Assembly (NCBI GenBank): GCA_030427085.1
Contig: JAUHXH010000003.1
Span: forward strand, 1-64,000
Length of the DNA: 64,000 nt
Direction: 5' to 3'
Origin: Gammaproteobacteria bacterium
GTDB taxonomy: Bacteria; Pseudomonadota; Gammaproteobacteria; Pseudomonadales; Halieaceae
In this document: positions 24,728 to 34,504 of the stretch, piece by piece
How positions within the stretch are numbered: the first letter of the stretch is position 1
Layout of the letters: each line of letters starts with the position of its first letter
Notes under the pieces: generated by a model
Databases searched by the model: none
Seen by the model: the letters and a program-made list of their open reading frames with translations, nothing else
What the model was told of the DNA's origin: nothing
Program-made: the position numbers and the translations under genes

Positions 24728-26479
24728 CTACTCCTGCTTCGCCGCTGCGATCGCGGCCTCATTTGGCCAGTGAACATTACCCGCGTGCGTGACGGCGCCG
24801 CGATTGGCCGGCCCCACGCTGGCGACATATTTCTGAGCGTAGCCACCCGCAATCAGGTGGGCCTTGCCGCTGGGATCAGCACGCACCAGTGTTGCTTCAC
24901 GCTCAGCCAATTGCTGTGCTTCCACTTCAAGCGTCAGGGACTTCTGATCAAGGTCGATGCTGATTGTATCGCCGTCTTCCACCAGTGCCAGCGGGCCACC
25001 CAGAGCTGCCTCTGGCGTGACGTAACCAACACAGAAACCGTGGGAGGCACCGGAGAATCGGCCGTCAGTGATCAGGGCAATCGATTCGCCAAAACCCATG
25101 CCATAAAGTAACGCAGTTACTGTCACCATTTCCCGCATGCCGGGGCCGCCCACTGGCCCCTCATTGCGAATCACCAGCACATCACCTTCGTGCAAGTCGG
25201 CCGCTACCACTACTTTCAGGCACTCTTCCTCACACTCAAATACCCGCGCGCGGCCGGTGAACTGACGGCGTGCAATGCCCGCCGTCTTGATCACCGCACC
25301 GTCGGGCGCCAGATTGCCTCGCAGCACGGTCAGTCCGCCGTTGGCCGTGCGCGGTTCCGCAATCGGCATAACAATTTTGCCGTCTGCGTCGGGCGCCCCG
25401 GCCAGTGCTTCGGACAAGGGCTGACCATCCAGTGTCAAACAATTACCGTGCAAGTACCCGCCAGCCAGTAGTTGCTTGAGTACGACGGGAATACCGCCCA
25501 CTTCGTGAAGGTCGCTGTAAAGGTAGGGGCCAGAAGGGCTCAGGTGAGTGATTAAGGGCGTCCGCTCGAACACCGCGGCCACATCATCCATAGTAAATTC
25601 AATGCCCACCTCGTTGGCGATGGCCGGAATGTGTAGCACCGAATTGGTGGAACCACCCGTGGCTGCCACGGCAGCACAGGCGTTTTCCAGTGACTCACGC
25701 GTCACCAGATCACGCGGTAGCGGGAAATTAGCCTCCACGACTTTCATCAGGGTCCGCCCCGCTTTGCGCGCCATGGCACGGCGCTGGCTGTGTACGGCCG
25801 GAATGGTGCTGGAGCCCAGCGGAGAAAAGCCCAATACCTCGCCAATCATGCCCATAGTATTGGCAGTGAATTGGCCCGCACAGCAGCCGGCGGCAGGCCA
25901 GGCGGCACGAGAAACTGCTTCCAGCTCTTCTTCGTCGGTCTGCCGCAAAATAAGTTGGCCGGTGTATTCCGCCACACTCTTGATTTCCACAGGCTGTTCC
26001 TTGAACCGCCCGGGCAGAGCCGGCCCACCGTTGAGGAACGCGCCTGGCACATTAAGGCGTGCCAGCGCCATCATCATGCCAGGGAAGTTTTTGTCACAGG
26101 CGCCAACGCACAACAGCCCGTCATACTGATGCGCGCGCATTACCAACTCGATGGAGTCTGCAATCACCTCGCGCGACATCAGCGAGTAGTGCATGCCGGT
26201 GTGCCCGTTCACCAGGGCATCGGAGACAGAGATAGTGTTGAACTCGCGAGGTGTGCCACCGCCGCGGTAGACGCCCCAGCGGGCCTGCTCCGCCACTTCT
26301 GCCAGGCGCATGTTACAGGCGCTCATCTCTCCGTGGCTGGAGACCACCCCCACAAAAGGCTGGGCGATATCCTCATCGTCCAGACCCAGACCGCGTAGCA
26401 TGGCTCGCGCAGCGGCCTTGATGGGGCCTTTTTTCATTATGTCGGAGCGGTAAGGCTCCCGTTGTTTGTTCTTATTCAA
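24728..26479 (-). CDS. IlvD/Edd-family dehydratase (probable aldonate dehydratase)
   Basis: Iron-sulfur dehydratase of 583 aa. Family members are dihydroxy-acid dehydratase, 6-phosphogluconate dehydratase and sugar-acid dehydratases. Conserved pieces are [18 protein letters not shown], cluster-ligand cysteines in [21 protein letters not shown] and [14 protein letters not shown], and the C-terminal [20 protein letters not shown]. The start is TTG with GGAGGG 7 nt upstream. A longer frame begins next to the operator and is rejected. Catabolic neighbours point to a sugar-acid substrate giving a 2-keto-3-deoxy acid, but a second branched-chain IlvD cannot be excluded. Confidence 0.85.
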   Translation of the reverse strand: MNKNKQREPYRSDIMKKGPIKAAARAMLRGLGLDDEDIAQPFVGVVSSHGEMSACNMRLAEVAEQARWGVYRGGGTPREFNTISVSDALVNGHTGMHYSLMSREVIADSIELVMRAHQYDGLLCVGACDKNFPGMMMALARLNVPGAFLNGGPALPGRFKEQPVEIKSVAEYTGQLILRQTDEEELEAVSRAAWPAAGCCAGQFTANTMGMIGEVLGFSPLGSSTIPAVHSQRRAMARKAGRTLMKVVEANFPLPRDLVTRESLENACAAVAATGGSTNSVLHIPAIANEVGIEFTMDDVAAVFERTPLITHLSPSGPYLYSDLHEVGGIPVVLKQLLAGGYLHGNCLTLDGQPLSEALAGAPDADGKIVMPIAEPRTANGGLTVLRGNLAPDGAVIKTAGIARRQFTGRARVFECEEECLKVVVAADLHEGDVLVIRNEGPVGGPGMREMVTVTALLYGMGFGESIALITDGRFSGASHGFCVGYVTPEAALGGPLALVEDGDTISIDLDQKSLTLEVEAQQLAEREATLVRADPSGKAHLIAGGYAQKYVASVGPANRGAVTHAGNVHWPNEAAIAAAKQE

Positions 26480-26552
26480 GATGACACCCTCCAACCTGAC
26501 ACAGCGTTCAATAATCAGAAGGGCAGAGTCTGCACTCGGCCGGGACAACTGT

Positions 26553-26570
26553 CTGTCACAGAGCCGACAG
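26553..26570. promoter_or_regulatory. Crp/Fnr-type operator, site 3 (CTGTC-N8-GACAG)
   Basis: CTGTCACAGAGCCGACAG, a perfect inverted pentamer with an 8-bp gap. A second CTGTC overlaps its left end (26549-26553). It lies 73 bp upstream of the dehydratase TTG. A possible -10 TTATTG (26514-26509) would place the site near -60. Confidence 0.75.
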
Positions 26571-26632
26571 TCGAAATACCCACGCCGGCAGGTATAGATT
26601 AGGCGAATATGTCTGGTGGCGTGTAGCGCCGA

Positions 26633-26824
26633 TCAGGACAGGCGAATGGGGTTGTCCGCCTCCATACGCTCGCGGGCGCGTTGAAGAATAGCGCGTTTCT
26701 CCTGCGGGCTGGCCATGAACCAGTCGGTGATTTCTTCAGCGTTGCGATAGCAACCCATGCAGACATCCTCCTGATTCAGCACGCACACTGAAATACAGGG
26801 CGACTTCACCTCGTCGTCACTCAC
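26633..26824 (-). CDS. DUF1289 family small cysteine protein
   Basis: 63-aa protein with four cysteines in [20 protein letters not shown], the DUF1289 (YdhL-like) signature, probably a small metal-binding protein. It has RTEEI-like helical sequence after the motif. Its ATG overlaps the stop of the carbonic-anhydrase-like gene by 4 bp, so the two are translationally coupled. No function is established for the family. Confidence 0.85.
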   Translation of the reverse strand: MSDDEVKSPCISVCVLNQEDVCMGCYRNAEEITDWFMASPQEKRAILQRARERMEADNPIRLS

Positions 26825-27345
26825 GATTGCTCTCTCAGCAATGCGGTGTAGTTTGCTGCGTTGTTCACATAGTGGTCGGCATTGAGTTTCAGCATGGCAA
26901 TAGCATCCTCACCCAATGCTTTCTTCACCTTGGCCGGCGCACCGAGCACCAGACTACCGTCGGGGATCTCCATGCCTTCTGTCACCAGAGCATTAGCACC
27001 GATCAGGCAGTTTTTACCAACTTTCGCGCCGTTCAGGATCACCGCGCCGATACCCACCAGTGAGCCGTCCCCAATGGTGCAGCCGTGCAGCATGGCATTG
27101 TGGCCAACGGTGACCCCGTCGCCCACTACGCAGGGAAAACCGGGGTCGGCGTGAACAACCGTGCCATCCTGAATATTGCTACCCACGCCTATTTCCAGAC
27201 GCTCGGTGTCGCCACGCAGCACGCAGCTGAACCAGACGCTGGCGCGGTCCTTCAACAGCACATTGCCAATTACCGCTGCATTGGGCGCCACAAAATGGCC
27301 TTCACCTTCCAGTTGGACTTCGCTGTCTCCCAGGGCGTAAAGCAT
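26821..27345 (-). CDS. Gamma-class carbonic anhydrase-like hexapeptide protein
   Basis: 174-aa left-handed beta-helix protein of the YrdA/CaiE/PaaY group, which binds zinc between trimer subunits. Conserved segments: [12 protein letters not shown], the His-containing VVHADPG and [12 protein letters not shown], and [20 protein letters not shown]. Some members are carbonic anhydrases and others thioesterases, so the activity is left open. It is co-transcribed with the DUF1289 gene. Confidence 0.88.
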   Translation of the reverse strand: MLYALGDSEVQLEGEGHFVAPNAAVIGNVLLKDRASVWFSCVLRGDTERLEIGVGSNIQDGTVVHADPGFPCVVGDGVTVGHNAMLHGCTIGDGSLVGIGAVILNGAKVGKNCLIGANALVTEGMEIPDGSLVLGAPAKVKKALGEDAIAMLKLNADHYVNNAANYTALLREQS

Positions 27346-27387
27346 GTTCCGTATCTCCTGTGGCGCCGCATGTTGCGCCGATAAATA

Positions 27388-27705
27388 TCAATTAAAGTCG
27401 TCAACCGTGAGCAGTACGTCGTAGGCCGGTTCTTCGTAGGGGTGCGCCGCCAGTAGCGCGGCCAATACCTCGCGGATGTGGGCCTTATCGCAGACCAGTT
27501 CTACCCGGTATTCCGGCACCTGCTCCACCTCGCCCGGCTTGCCGATGAAGGGATCAGCACCCGGCAGTGGGCGAAACTGTCCCTGCCCCAACACCTGCCA
27601 GCAACACCGGTCGTAGTCACCAATACGGCCGCCACCAGCGTCGAATACCGCCTGCTTGACCACTTCCAGGTGTGACTCAGGGACATAAAAACACAGCTTG
27701 TACAC
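27388..27705 (-). CDS. NIF3-like (YqfO C-terminal domain) protein
   Basis: 105-aa protein corresponding to the free-standing PII-like insert domain of NIF3/YqfO proteins: MYKLCFYVPESHLEVVKQAV, the aromatic-rich GDYDRCCWQVLGQGQF and AHPYEEPAYDVL are typical. The start is GTG. It lies 3 bp after tgt, in the queA-tgt transcript. Function unknown; a link to nucleotide or metal binding is only suggested by family structures. Confidence 0.82.
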   Translation of the reverse strand: MYKLCFYVPESHLEVVKQAVFDAGGGRIGDYDRCCWQVLGQGQFRPLPGADPFIGKPGEVEQVPEYRVELVCDKAHIREVLAALLAAHPYEEPAYDVLLTVDDFN

Positions 27706-27708
27706 GGC

Positions 27709-29879
<2,171 letters not shown>

Positions 29880-29898
29880 AACAGGAGGGCGGGCAGAC

Positions 29899-29926
29899 AA
29901 AAAAGCCGGCACGGGGCCGGCTTTTT
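29899..29926 (-). terminator. Terminator-like hairpin between the acidic-tail gene and queA
   Basis: AAAA-GCCGGC-ACGGG-GCCGGC-TTTTT, with A/T runs pairing beyond the GC stem. On the minus strand it ends in TTTTTT, a good intrinsic terminator for the upstream small gene, 17 bp after its stop. It also lies directly in front of queA. Confidence 0.85.
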
Positions 29927-29942
29927 CACAGCGCTGCCGAAC

Positions 29943-30194
29943 TTAGTCCTCGTCGCCGGACTCTTCAGCAGCTTCCTCGGCAGGCGCTTCTTCAGCGGCG
30001 GCTTCCTCAGCAGCTTCTTCAGCGGGCTCTTCTACCTTGGGCAGAGCAGCCTTCACCAGGCCTTCTTCAACCAGAATGCGGACTTTCTCTTCACCGTTCA
30101 CGGGCGCCTTGTTGGCGTCTTTAACGGCATAGCGCTCGTCGCCGCGCTGGAAGATGGTGTATTCAGCAGTTTTCTTAACGATTTTCATCGCCAT
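29943..30194 (-). CDS. Conserved small protein with acidic Ala/Glu tail
   Basis: 83-aa protein. The N-terminal half MAMKIVKKTAEYTIFQRGDE continues with a beta-rich basic segment; the C-terminal 30 residues are almost only Glu and Ala, with a few Pro, ending GDED. I recognise the N-terminal pattern as recurring in pseudomonads and relatives but know no function for it. GGAGAAAAGAAC precedes the ATG. It is followed by its own terminator. Confidence 0.75.
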   Translation of the reverse strand: MAMKIVKKTAEYTIFQRGDERYAVKDANKAPVNGEEKVRILVEEGLVKAALPKVEEPAEEAAEEAAAEEAPAEEAAEESGDED

Positions 30195-30308
30195 GTTCTT
30201 TTCTCCTCAGATACTCAGAATGATTGGATTTGACGGGCTGACCCGCCGGCTGGCGCGAAGTTTACAGGCAATCGGGGCAAGGGTTAAGGGCTATTTTCAG
30301 TCGGATAG

Positions 30309-30336
30309 TTGCGCCCGGGGCGGGTTTCATTATACT
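30309..30336 (+). promoter_or_regulatory. tRNA-Leu promoter
   Basis: -35 TTGCGC (30309-30314), 16-bp spacer, -10 TATACT (30331-30336), followed by a GC-rich discriminator (TGGCGCCC) as found at stringently controlled stable-RNA promoters. The predicted start is about 33 nt before the tRNA. Confidence 0.65.
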
Positions 30337-30375
30337 TGGCGCCCTCACCGCAGGGCCGCCTGGCCCCGCCTCCGT

Positions 30376-30462
30376 GCCGGAGTGGTGAAATTGGTAGACA
30401 CAGGGGATTCAAAATCCCCCGCCCTTAAAAGCGTGCCGGTTCGAGTCCGGCCTCCGGTACCA
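30376..30462 (+). tRNA. tRNA-Leu (CAA)
   Basis: 87-nt class II tRNA. Acceptor GCCGGAG pairs with CTCCGGT (G1-U72 wobble), discriminator A73, encoded CCA. Anticodon stem GGGGA/TCCCC with loop TTCAAAA gives anticodon CAA, reading UUG. A long variable arm and the TTCGAGTCC T-loop are present. Downstream DNA is accessory in character. Confidence 0.95.
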
Positions 30463-30677
30463 ATAACCCTTATAAATCAATGGGTTACAACACAAAATAG
30501 CATCCACCCTACTAACAGTCCGTCATAACGGCCATTGCAGCCGTTAGCCTCCGTCACTCCGTTACAACACTGTCAATAAACCAATACTCACTTCCACGGT
30601 CCTGCCATGGACTTGGCAAAGGATCGAAAGCGGAGAAAGGGAATATCTCAAATATCGACATACATCCAGCCTCAAAA
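30463..30677. other. Intergenic region after tRNA-Leu
   Basis: 215 bp of visibly AT-richer DNA than its surroundings. It holds CCGTCATAACGG and CAGCCGTTAGCC-type short palindromes but no recognisable gene. A 24-codon frame from 30617 (MDLAKDRKRRKG...) ends overlapping the next ATG; there is no evidence that it is real. Confidence 0.4.
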
Positions 30678-31241
30678 ATGAAGATAATAAATCCAGGCAC
30701 ATTCGAAAAAACGAAGATTCGTTTCCCCCATAAACACAAGACAAGACCATCGATGCCACCAGCAATAGATTGGAGCGCAATCGCTCCTGAGCACCGCAAG
30801 ACGGCAAAGAACATAACGAAAATTTTCGGAAAAGCGCTGAGCACATATCCGACATTGAACGGTATTGAGGATGACGCTGGTTACGAGGAGGGACTACGTT
30901 TATACGAGTCACTCATCGCTGTGATGCCAGACGGCGAAGCAGACCACGAACCCAGCAGTGAAGTTTCAGCCCTTCTGTTTTTTGAGGGTATTTTAGGGCA
31001 GATGTTGGCCGACTATGCTGCTGAACGCTGGCCGGCACGGGAATACCCAGGCGGCACTGCCGCAGCCATACTCCGCGTACTAATGGACGAGAATGGGCTT
31101 AAACAAGTTGATCTTCCGGAAATTGGAAGCCAGGGCGTCGTTAGCGAACTGCTTGCGGGAAAACGAGAATTCAACGTGCGCCAGATCAAACTACTGAGCG
31201 AGCGATTTGGCGTACCTTCGGACTGGTTTCTGAAGAACTAA
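30678..31241 (+). CDS. HigA-like helix-turn-helix protein (orphan antitoxin-type)
   Basis: 187-aa protein whose C-terminal 110 residues match the pattern of COG5499/HigA antitoxins: an acidic YEEGLRLYESLIAVMPDG helix, then EVSALLFFEGILGQMLADYA, then a helix-turn-helix GLKQVDLPEIGSQGVVSELL ending PSDWFLKN. No HigB/RelE-like toxin is seen on either side, so it may be an orphan, a solitary regulator, or a relic. The start is uncertain: the ATG at 30678 has no ribosome binding site, and MPPAIDW at 30753 is a likely alternative. Base composition is lower in GC than the neighbours, fitting transfer next to a tRNA gene. Confidence 0.7.
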   Translation: MKIINPGTFEKTKIRFPHKHKTRPSMPPAIDWSAIAPEHRKTAKNITKIFGKALSTYPTLNGIEDDAGYEEGLRLYESLIAVMPDGEADHEPSSEVSALLFFEGILGQMLADYAAERWPAREYPGGTAAAILRVLMDENGLKQVDLPEIGSQGVVSELLAGKREFNVRQIKLLSERFGVPSDWFLKN

Positions 31242-31267
31242 CCTCAGCACCCGAACTGTTGGTGCCA

Positions 31268-31687
31268 TCACCCTGACGTGGCAATTCGGCCATGTACAAA
31301 CCTGGCCAACCAGAACCCAAGATAGCTAGGCACCAGAAAAAACAGAAAGTACGCCATCGCCGTATACCACGGCGCCCGTGATTCGCTGGAAAAGATCAGG
31401 ACGATCAAAGCCATCATGAGTGCTATCAAACAGCCGGCGTAGAGGGGAGGCAACGTTCTCTGTGTGGCCTCCCAGAGTGTGGAGTACAAAGTGCCACACA
31501 AACACCAAATAAACCCTACGAACAGCGCTATCATTCCCGGTCCAACGGCAGCATAGCCCAGGCCGAGAACAAGCGAGACAGAGAACCAGCACAGAAAGAT
31601 GGTTGGAAAACTGACTTCCTCTAATGACCAGTTGATGCGCGACGATCGATGCATGCTGGATGTGGAGACGTTCTTCGTATTAGTCAT
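31268..31687 (-). CDS. Hypothetical membrane protein, four predicted helices
   Basis: 139-aa protein with hydrophobic stretches at about 27-45, 49-70, 80-98 and 107-128 (e.g. FLCWFSVSLVLGLGYAAVGP). No family recognised. Its ATG overlaps the stop of the upstream gene by 4 bp, so the two form a unit. Confidence 0.65.
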   Translation of the reverse strand: MTNTKNVSTSSMHRSSRINWSLEEVSFPTIFLCWFSVSLVLGLGYAAVGPGMIALFVGFIWCLCGTLYSTLWEATQRTLPPLYAGCLIALMMALIVLIFSSESRAPWYTAMAYFLFFLVPSYLGFWLARFVHGRIATSG

Positions 31688-32301
31688 TCAGTCGTCCCCT
31701 GTTTTGATCCTCTGGGCTCATACTGTTTGAGTATATCGATCAATACACGGGCTTCCAGGGACGGAAAATGAAACGACCCCGAGGGTGTCCGCAAGCCCAG
31801 CCCATGCTCCTGCGATTGAACTGAATAGTAGTAGCTCGGGCAGAGCGCCTGACGCTCTGTCTGGGACGGCCTGCAACGCGCTACACTGGAGATACAGCTC
31901 CGACCTGCGGAACAAGTCGTCAACGGCTCCAGTGAGTTCAGATCGGCGATCAGTACGTTTACTTCCGCTTCGTCCAGGTAAATCACGCTCCGGGTTTTGC
32001 TATTCTGAAGGCGTAGCCGAATGCCCTGAACTCCCTGCCCAGTAGCAGACTCTACACTGACTACATCTATCAAAGCCTCTGATTCACCAACGCGCATTTC
32101 TCCAAGGCTACTCCTCTGGGTGAGGATCGCCTCAGAGGTATCGGCAAGCCGTTCAAGATCGGTAGGATGAGGAATGGATGTTGCCAGCGTAGCGGCAAAA
32201 ACAAACTCTGCAGAGGCCAGCAAGAGAGGCAGCACTATGGCACGCAGGATACCAGGAGTCGTGGGCATTATGAGAGCTACTTCTTCAGGCCAGACCCGCA
32301 T
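31684..32301 (-). CDS. Hypothetical secreted protein
   Basis: Up to 205 aa. A hydrophobic segment (ILRAIVLPLLLASAEFVFAA) near the N-terminus looks like a signal peptide or anchor. The rest is soluble, with one cysteine-rich stretch (TTCSAGRSCISSVARC). The start at 32301 has a weak GGGCAG upstream; a second ATG at 32268 has none. No family recognised. It is translationally coupled to the four-helix membrane protein, and stops 5 bp after the sulfotransferase stop codon on the same strand. Confidence 0.6.
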   Translation of the reverse strand: MRVWPEEVALIMPTTPGILRAIVLPLLLASAEFVFAATLATSIPHPTDLERLADTSEAILTQRSSLGEMRVGESEALIDVVSVESATGQGVQGIRLRLQNSKTRSVIYLDEAEVNVLIADLNSLEPLTTCSAGRSCISSVARCRPSQTERQALCPSYYYSVQSQEHGLGLRTPSGSFHFPSLEARVLIDILKQYEPRGSKQGTTE

Positions 32302-32306
32302 CTGCC

Positions 32307-32954
32307 CTAGCCCTTATACCCAAGCACCGCCTCAAAACCATTCTCCATAATGGCCCTGATAAGCCCCTTTACTGCTTCAGTGTCATTGACGTGAGGAAAC
32401 GGCTCATCTGGAGCCGCGACATCAAGGAACGCGCACAGCGGTTCCCAGCCCTCGGCCACCTCGAACACCAGCAAACGCGATGGCTCTATGCGCTCCCTGA
32501 CCGCTGCGATATGTTCATTGAAGCGCCGAACGAGATGATCATGATCATGCATCCTGCTATCAAAGTAGTCATTGATTGTACGCTGCATGTACAGGCCCGC
32601 TTCCGTGCCGGGTAGGAAATCAATCCATTCCTTCTGGAAGATCGTGTTCTGCACTGACTCAAACCACTTCTCGGGGTCTCGGACAGTCAGGATCACCTTG
32701 GCGTCGGGATAATAATCCGCCAGTGCGGCATAGCTGGTGCAGGCGGGAAAATCCACGGTTGCGGTGAAACCCTGGAAAATTGCTTCCCAATCGGGCTCCG
32801 CTTCGCCTACCTGCTCCCACAACTTCCAGTGCTTGGGACCTTGCGGAAAGCACTCCACCATGTGGTAGCAGGGATAACCTAACTGTTCCAACGCAACTTT
32901 CATGGACATGGTGCCTGTGCGACCGAAGCCCGCCCCTATTATTTTTAAAGCCAT
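32307..32954 (-). CDS. Sulfotransferase-family protein
   Basis: 215-aa protein with the PAPS-binding P-loop-like motif GAGFGRTGTMSMKVALEQLG and the 3'-phosphate motif TVRDPEKWFESV. This is the Sulfotransfer_4 type found in many bacteria and fungi. The start is MALKIIGAG, with AGGA 8 nt upstream, rather than a frame 9 codons longer. It is divergent from the amidohydrolase. The acceptor substrate is unknown. Confidence 0.85.
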   Translation of the reverse strand: MALKIIGAGFGRTGTMSMKVALEQLGYPCYHMVECFPQGPKHWKLWEQVGEAEPDWEAIFQGFTATVDFPACTSYAALADYYPDAKVILTVRDPEKWFESVQNTIFQKEWIDFLPGTEAGLYMQRTINDYFDSRMHDHDHLVRRFNEHIAAVRERIEPSRLLVFEVAEGWEPLCAFLDVAAPDEPFPHVNDTEAVKGLIRAIMENGFEAVLGYKG

Positions 32955-33121
32955 CACTCGATCCTGCCAGAATTCAATCAATCCTGAGTGTAGACCACTC
33001 AGGCGATAGAGACTCCGACGAGAGGCGTCGGCTACAGTAAGGGTGTAAGATCAACGAGCCTGCAATATACAAAGATGGCAGTTGTGTCCCGTCCAATGCC
33101 GTCGCACCCAGAGGAACTACC

Positions 33122-34474
33122 ATGAAACGTTTCCTGCTCCTTACCCTACTCCTCCTGCCCGTTACGTACTCGGGCCTGGCTTAAGGCACACCACCCACTG
33201 TGGCCTTCGAGAATGTCGCCGTCCTGCCGATGGATCGAGAGATTGTTTTGCGGGGGCAAACCGTAGTCATCGAAGGCCGGCGCATAGCCGCCATTGGTGC
33301 TACGGGGAGCGTTGAGATTCCCGACGGCACGCAACGCATCGACGGCAGCGGCCAATATCTGATGCCGGGGTTGGCAGAAATGCATGGCCACTTGCCTACC
33401 GACCAGTGGGATGAGGCATTGCAGCAACGATTGCTGAAACTCAATATCGTCACCGGAATTACCACGGTGCGTAGCATGCTGGGGCACCCGCACCAGTTAG
33501 TGTTGAGGGAGCGTATTGCCAACGAGGAGTGGCACGGCCCACAACTGTTTATCGCGGCACCTTCGATTAACGGTAGAGCCACGCCGACCGCGACCGATGC
33601 CCGGGAGCAAGTTACCCGTTATCGCGCTGCAGGCTACGATGGCATCAAGATTCATCCGGGGCTCAGTCTCGCTGCCTTCGACGCTACGATGCAGACCGCC
33701 GCCCGTGAAGGGCTGTGGGTGGGTGGCCATGTGCCGGAAGCAGTTGGCCTGGAGCACGCACTCAATTCGGGATTGAAGACCATCGAACACCTGGATGGCT
33801 TCGTGGAGGCGACGCAAAAAGCCGGGACGCCCGCGGTGGCCAGCCAGTTCTTTGGAATAAACAAGGCCACCACGATTGATCCCGAACGCATCGCGCCACT
33901 GGTGACCGCGGCACTATCCAGTGGCACCTATGTCACGCCTACCCAATCACTGTTTGTAACCACACTCGGCACCACGCCACCGGCAACCACGGCAGCGCGG
34001 GAAGACATGCGCTATTGGCCGAAGGAAACCGTAGCGCAGTGGCAACAACGAGTTGAGGAGTTACGAAAAAGCGCGATGGAAGGTGGTGCGGACCTCCCGG
34101 CCTTTATGGCATTTCGCGCAGCATTGATCCAACAACTCGATGCGGCAGGTGTACCCTTCCTGCTCGGCGCGGACGCACCGCAGATGTTCAATGTACCGGG
34201 CTTCGCCACCCTGTTTGAACTGGAGGTATTGGTGGAAGCAGGCTTAAGTCCGTTTGCAGCCCTACAGTCCGGCACACTCAATCCGGCGTTGTTCCTCGGG
34301 CTCGAGGAATCTTTTGGCACCGTGGAGGTGGGTAAACGGGCGGATCTGATTCTGCTGTCTGCCAACCCGCTGGAAGATATCTCGAATGTCAGGCAACGCA
34401 GTGGCGTTATGGTCGCCGGCCGATGGTATCCGGCCAGCGAACTGAATGAGTGGCTGGCTGAATACGAAAATTAA
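33122..34474 (+). pseudogene. Secreted amidohydrolase with in-frame stop at the signal-peptide junction
   Basis: An ATG at 33122 with a strong AGAGGAA ribosome binding site opens a signal peptide MKRFLLLTLLLLPVTYSGLA. Codon 21 is then TAA (33182-33184), and the same frame continues without break for another 430 codons to 34474. The continuation is a metal-dependent amidohydrolase (imidazolonepropionase/prolidase-like): LMPGLAEMHGHLP, the carboxylated-Lys-type YDGIKIHPGL, GGHVPEAVGLEH, LLGADAPQMFNV and KRADLILLSANPLEDI. One C-to-T change of a Gln codon would explain the stop. Restart at the GTG at 33200 would give a leaderless cytoplasmic protein. Sequencing error is an alternative. Confidence 0.8.
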
Positions 34475-34504
34475 AAGAAGCGTGAATATTTCTAGCTGAG
34501 AGCC

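Noticed and set aside
29880-29912. Extended queA start at GTG 29912
   Set aside because: It lies within the terminator hairpin, and the residues it would add ([10 protein letters not shown]) are not part of QueA.
30617-30691. 24-codon frame before the HigA-like gene as a possible toxin remnant
   Set aside because: No RelE/HigB motif and too short to judge.
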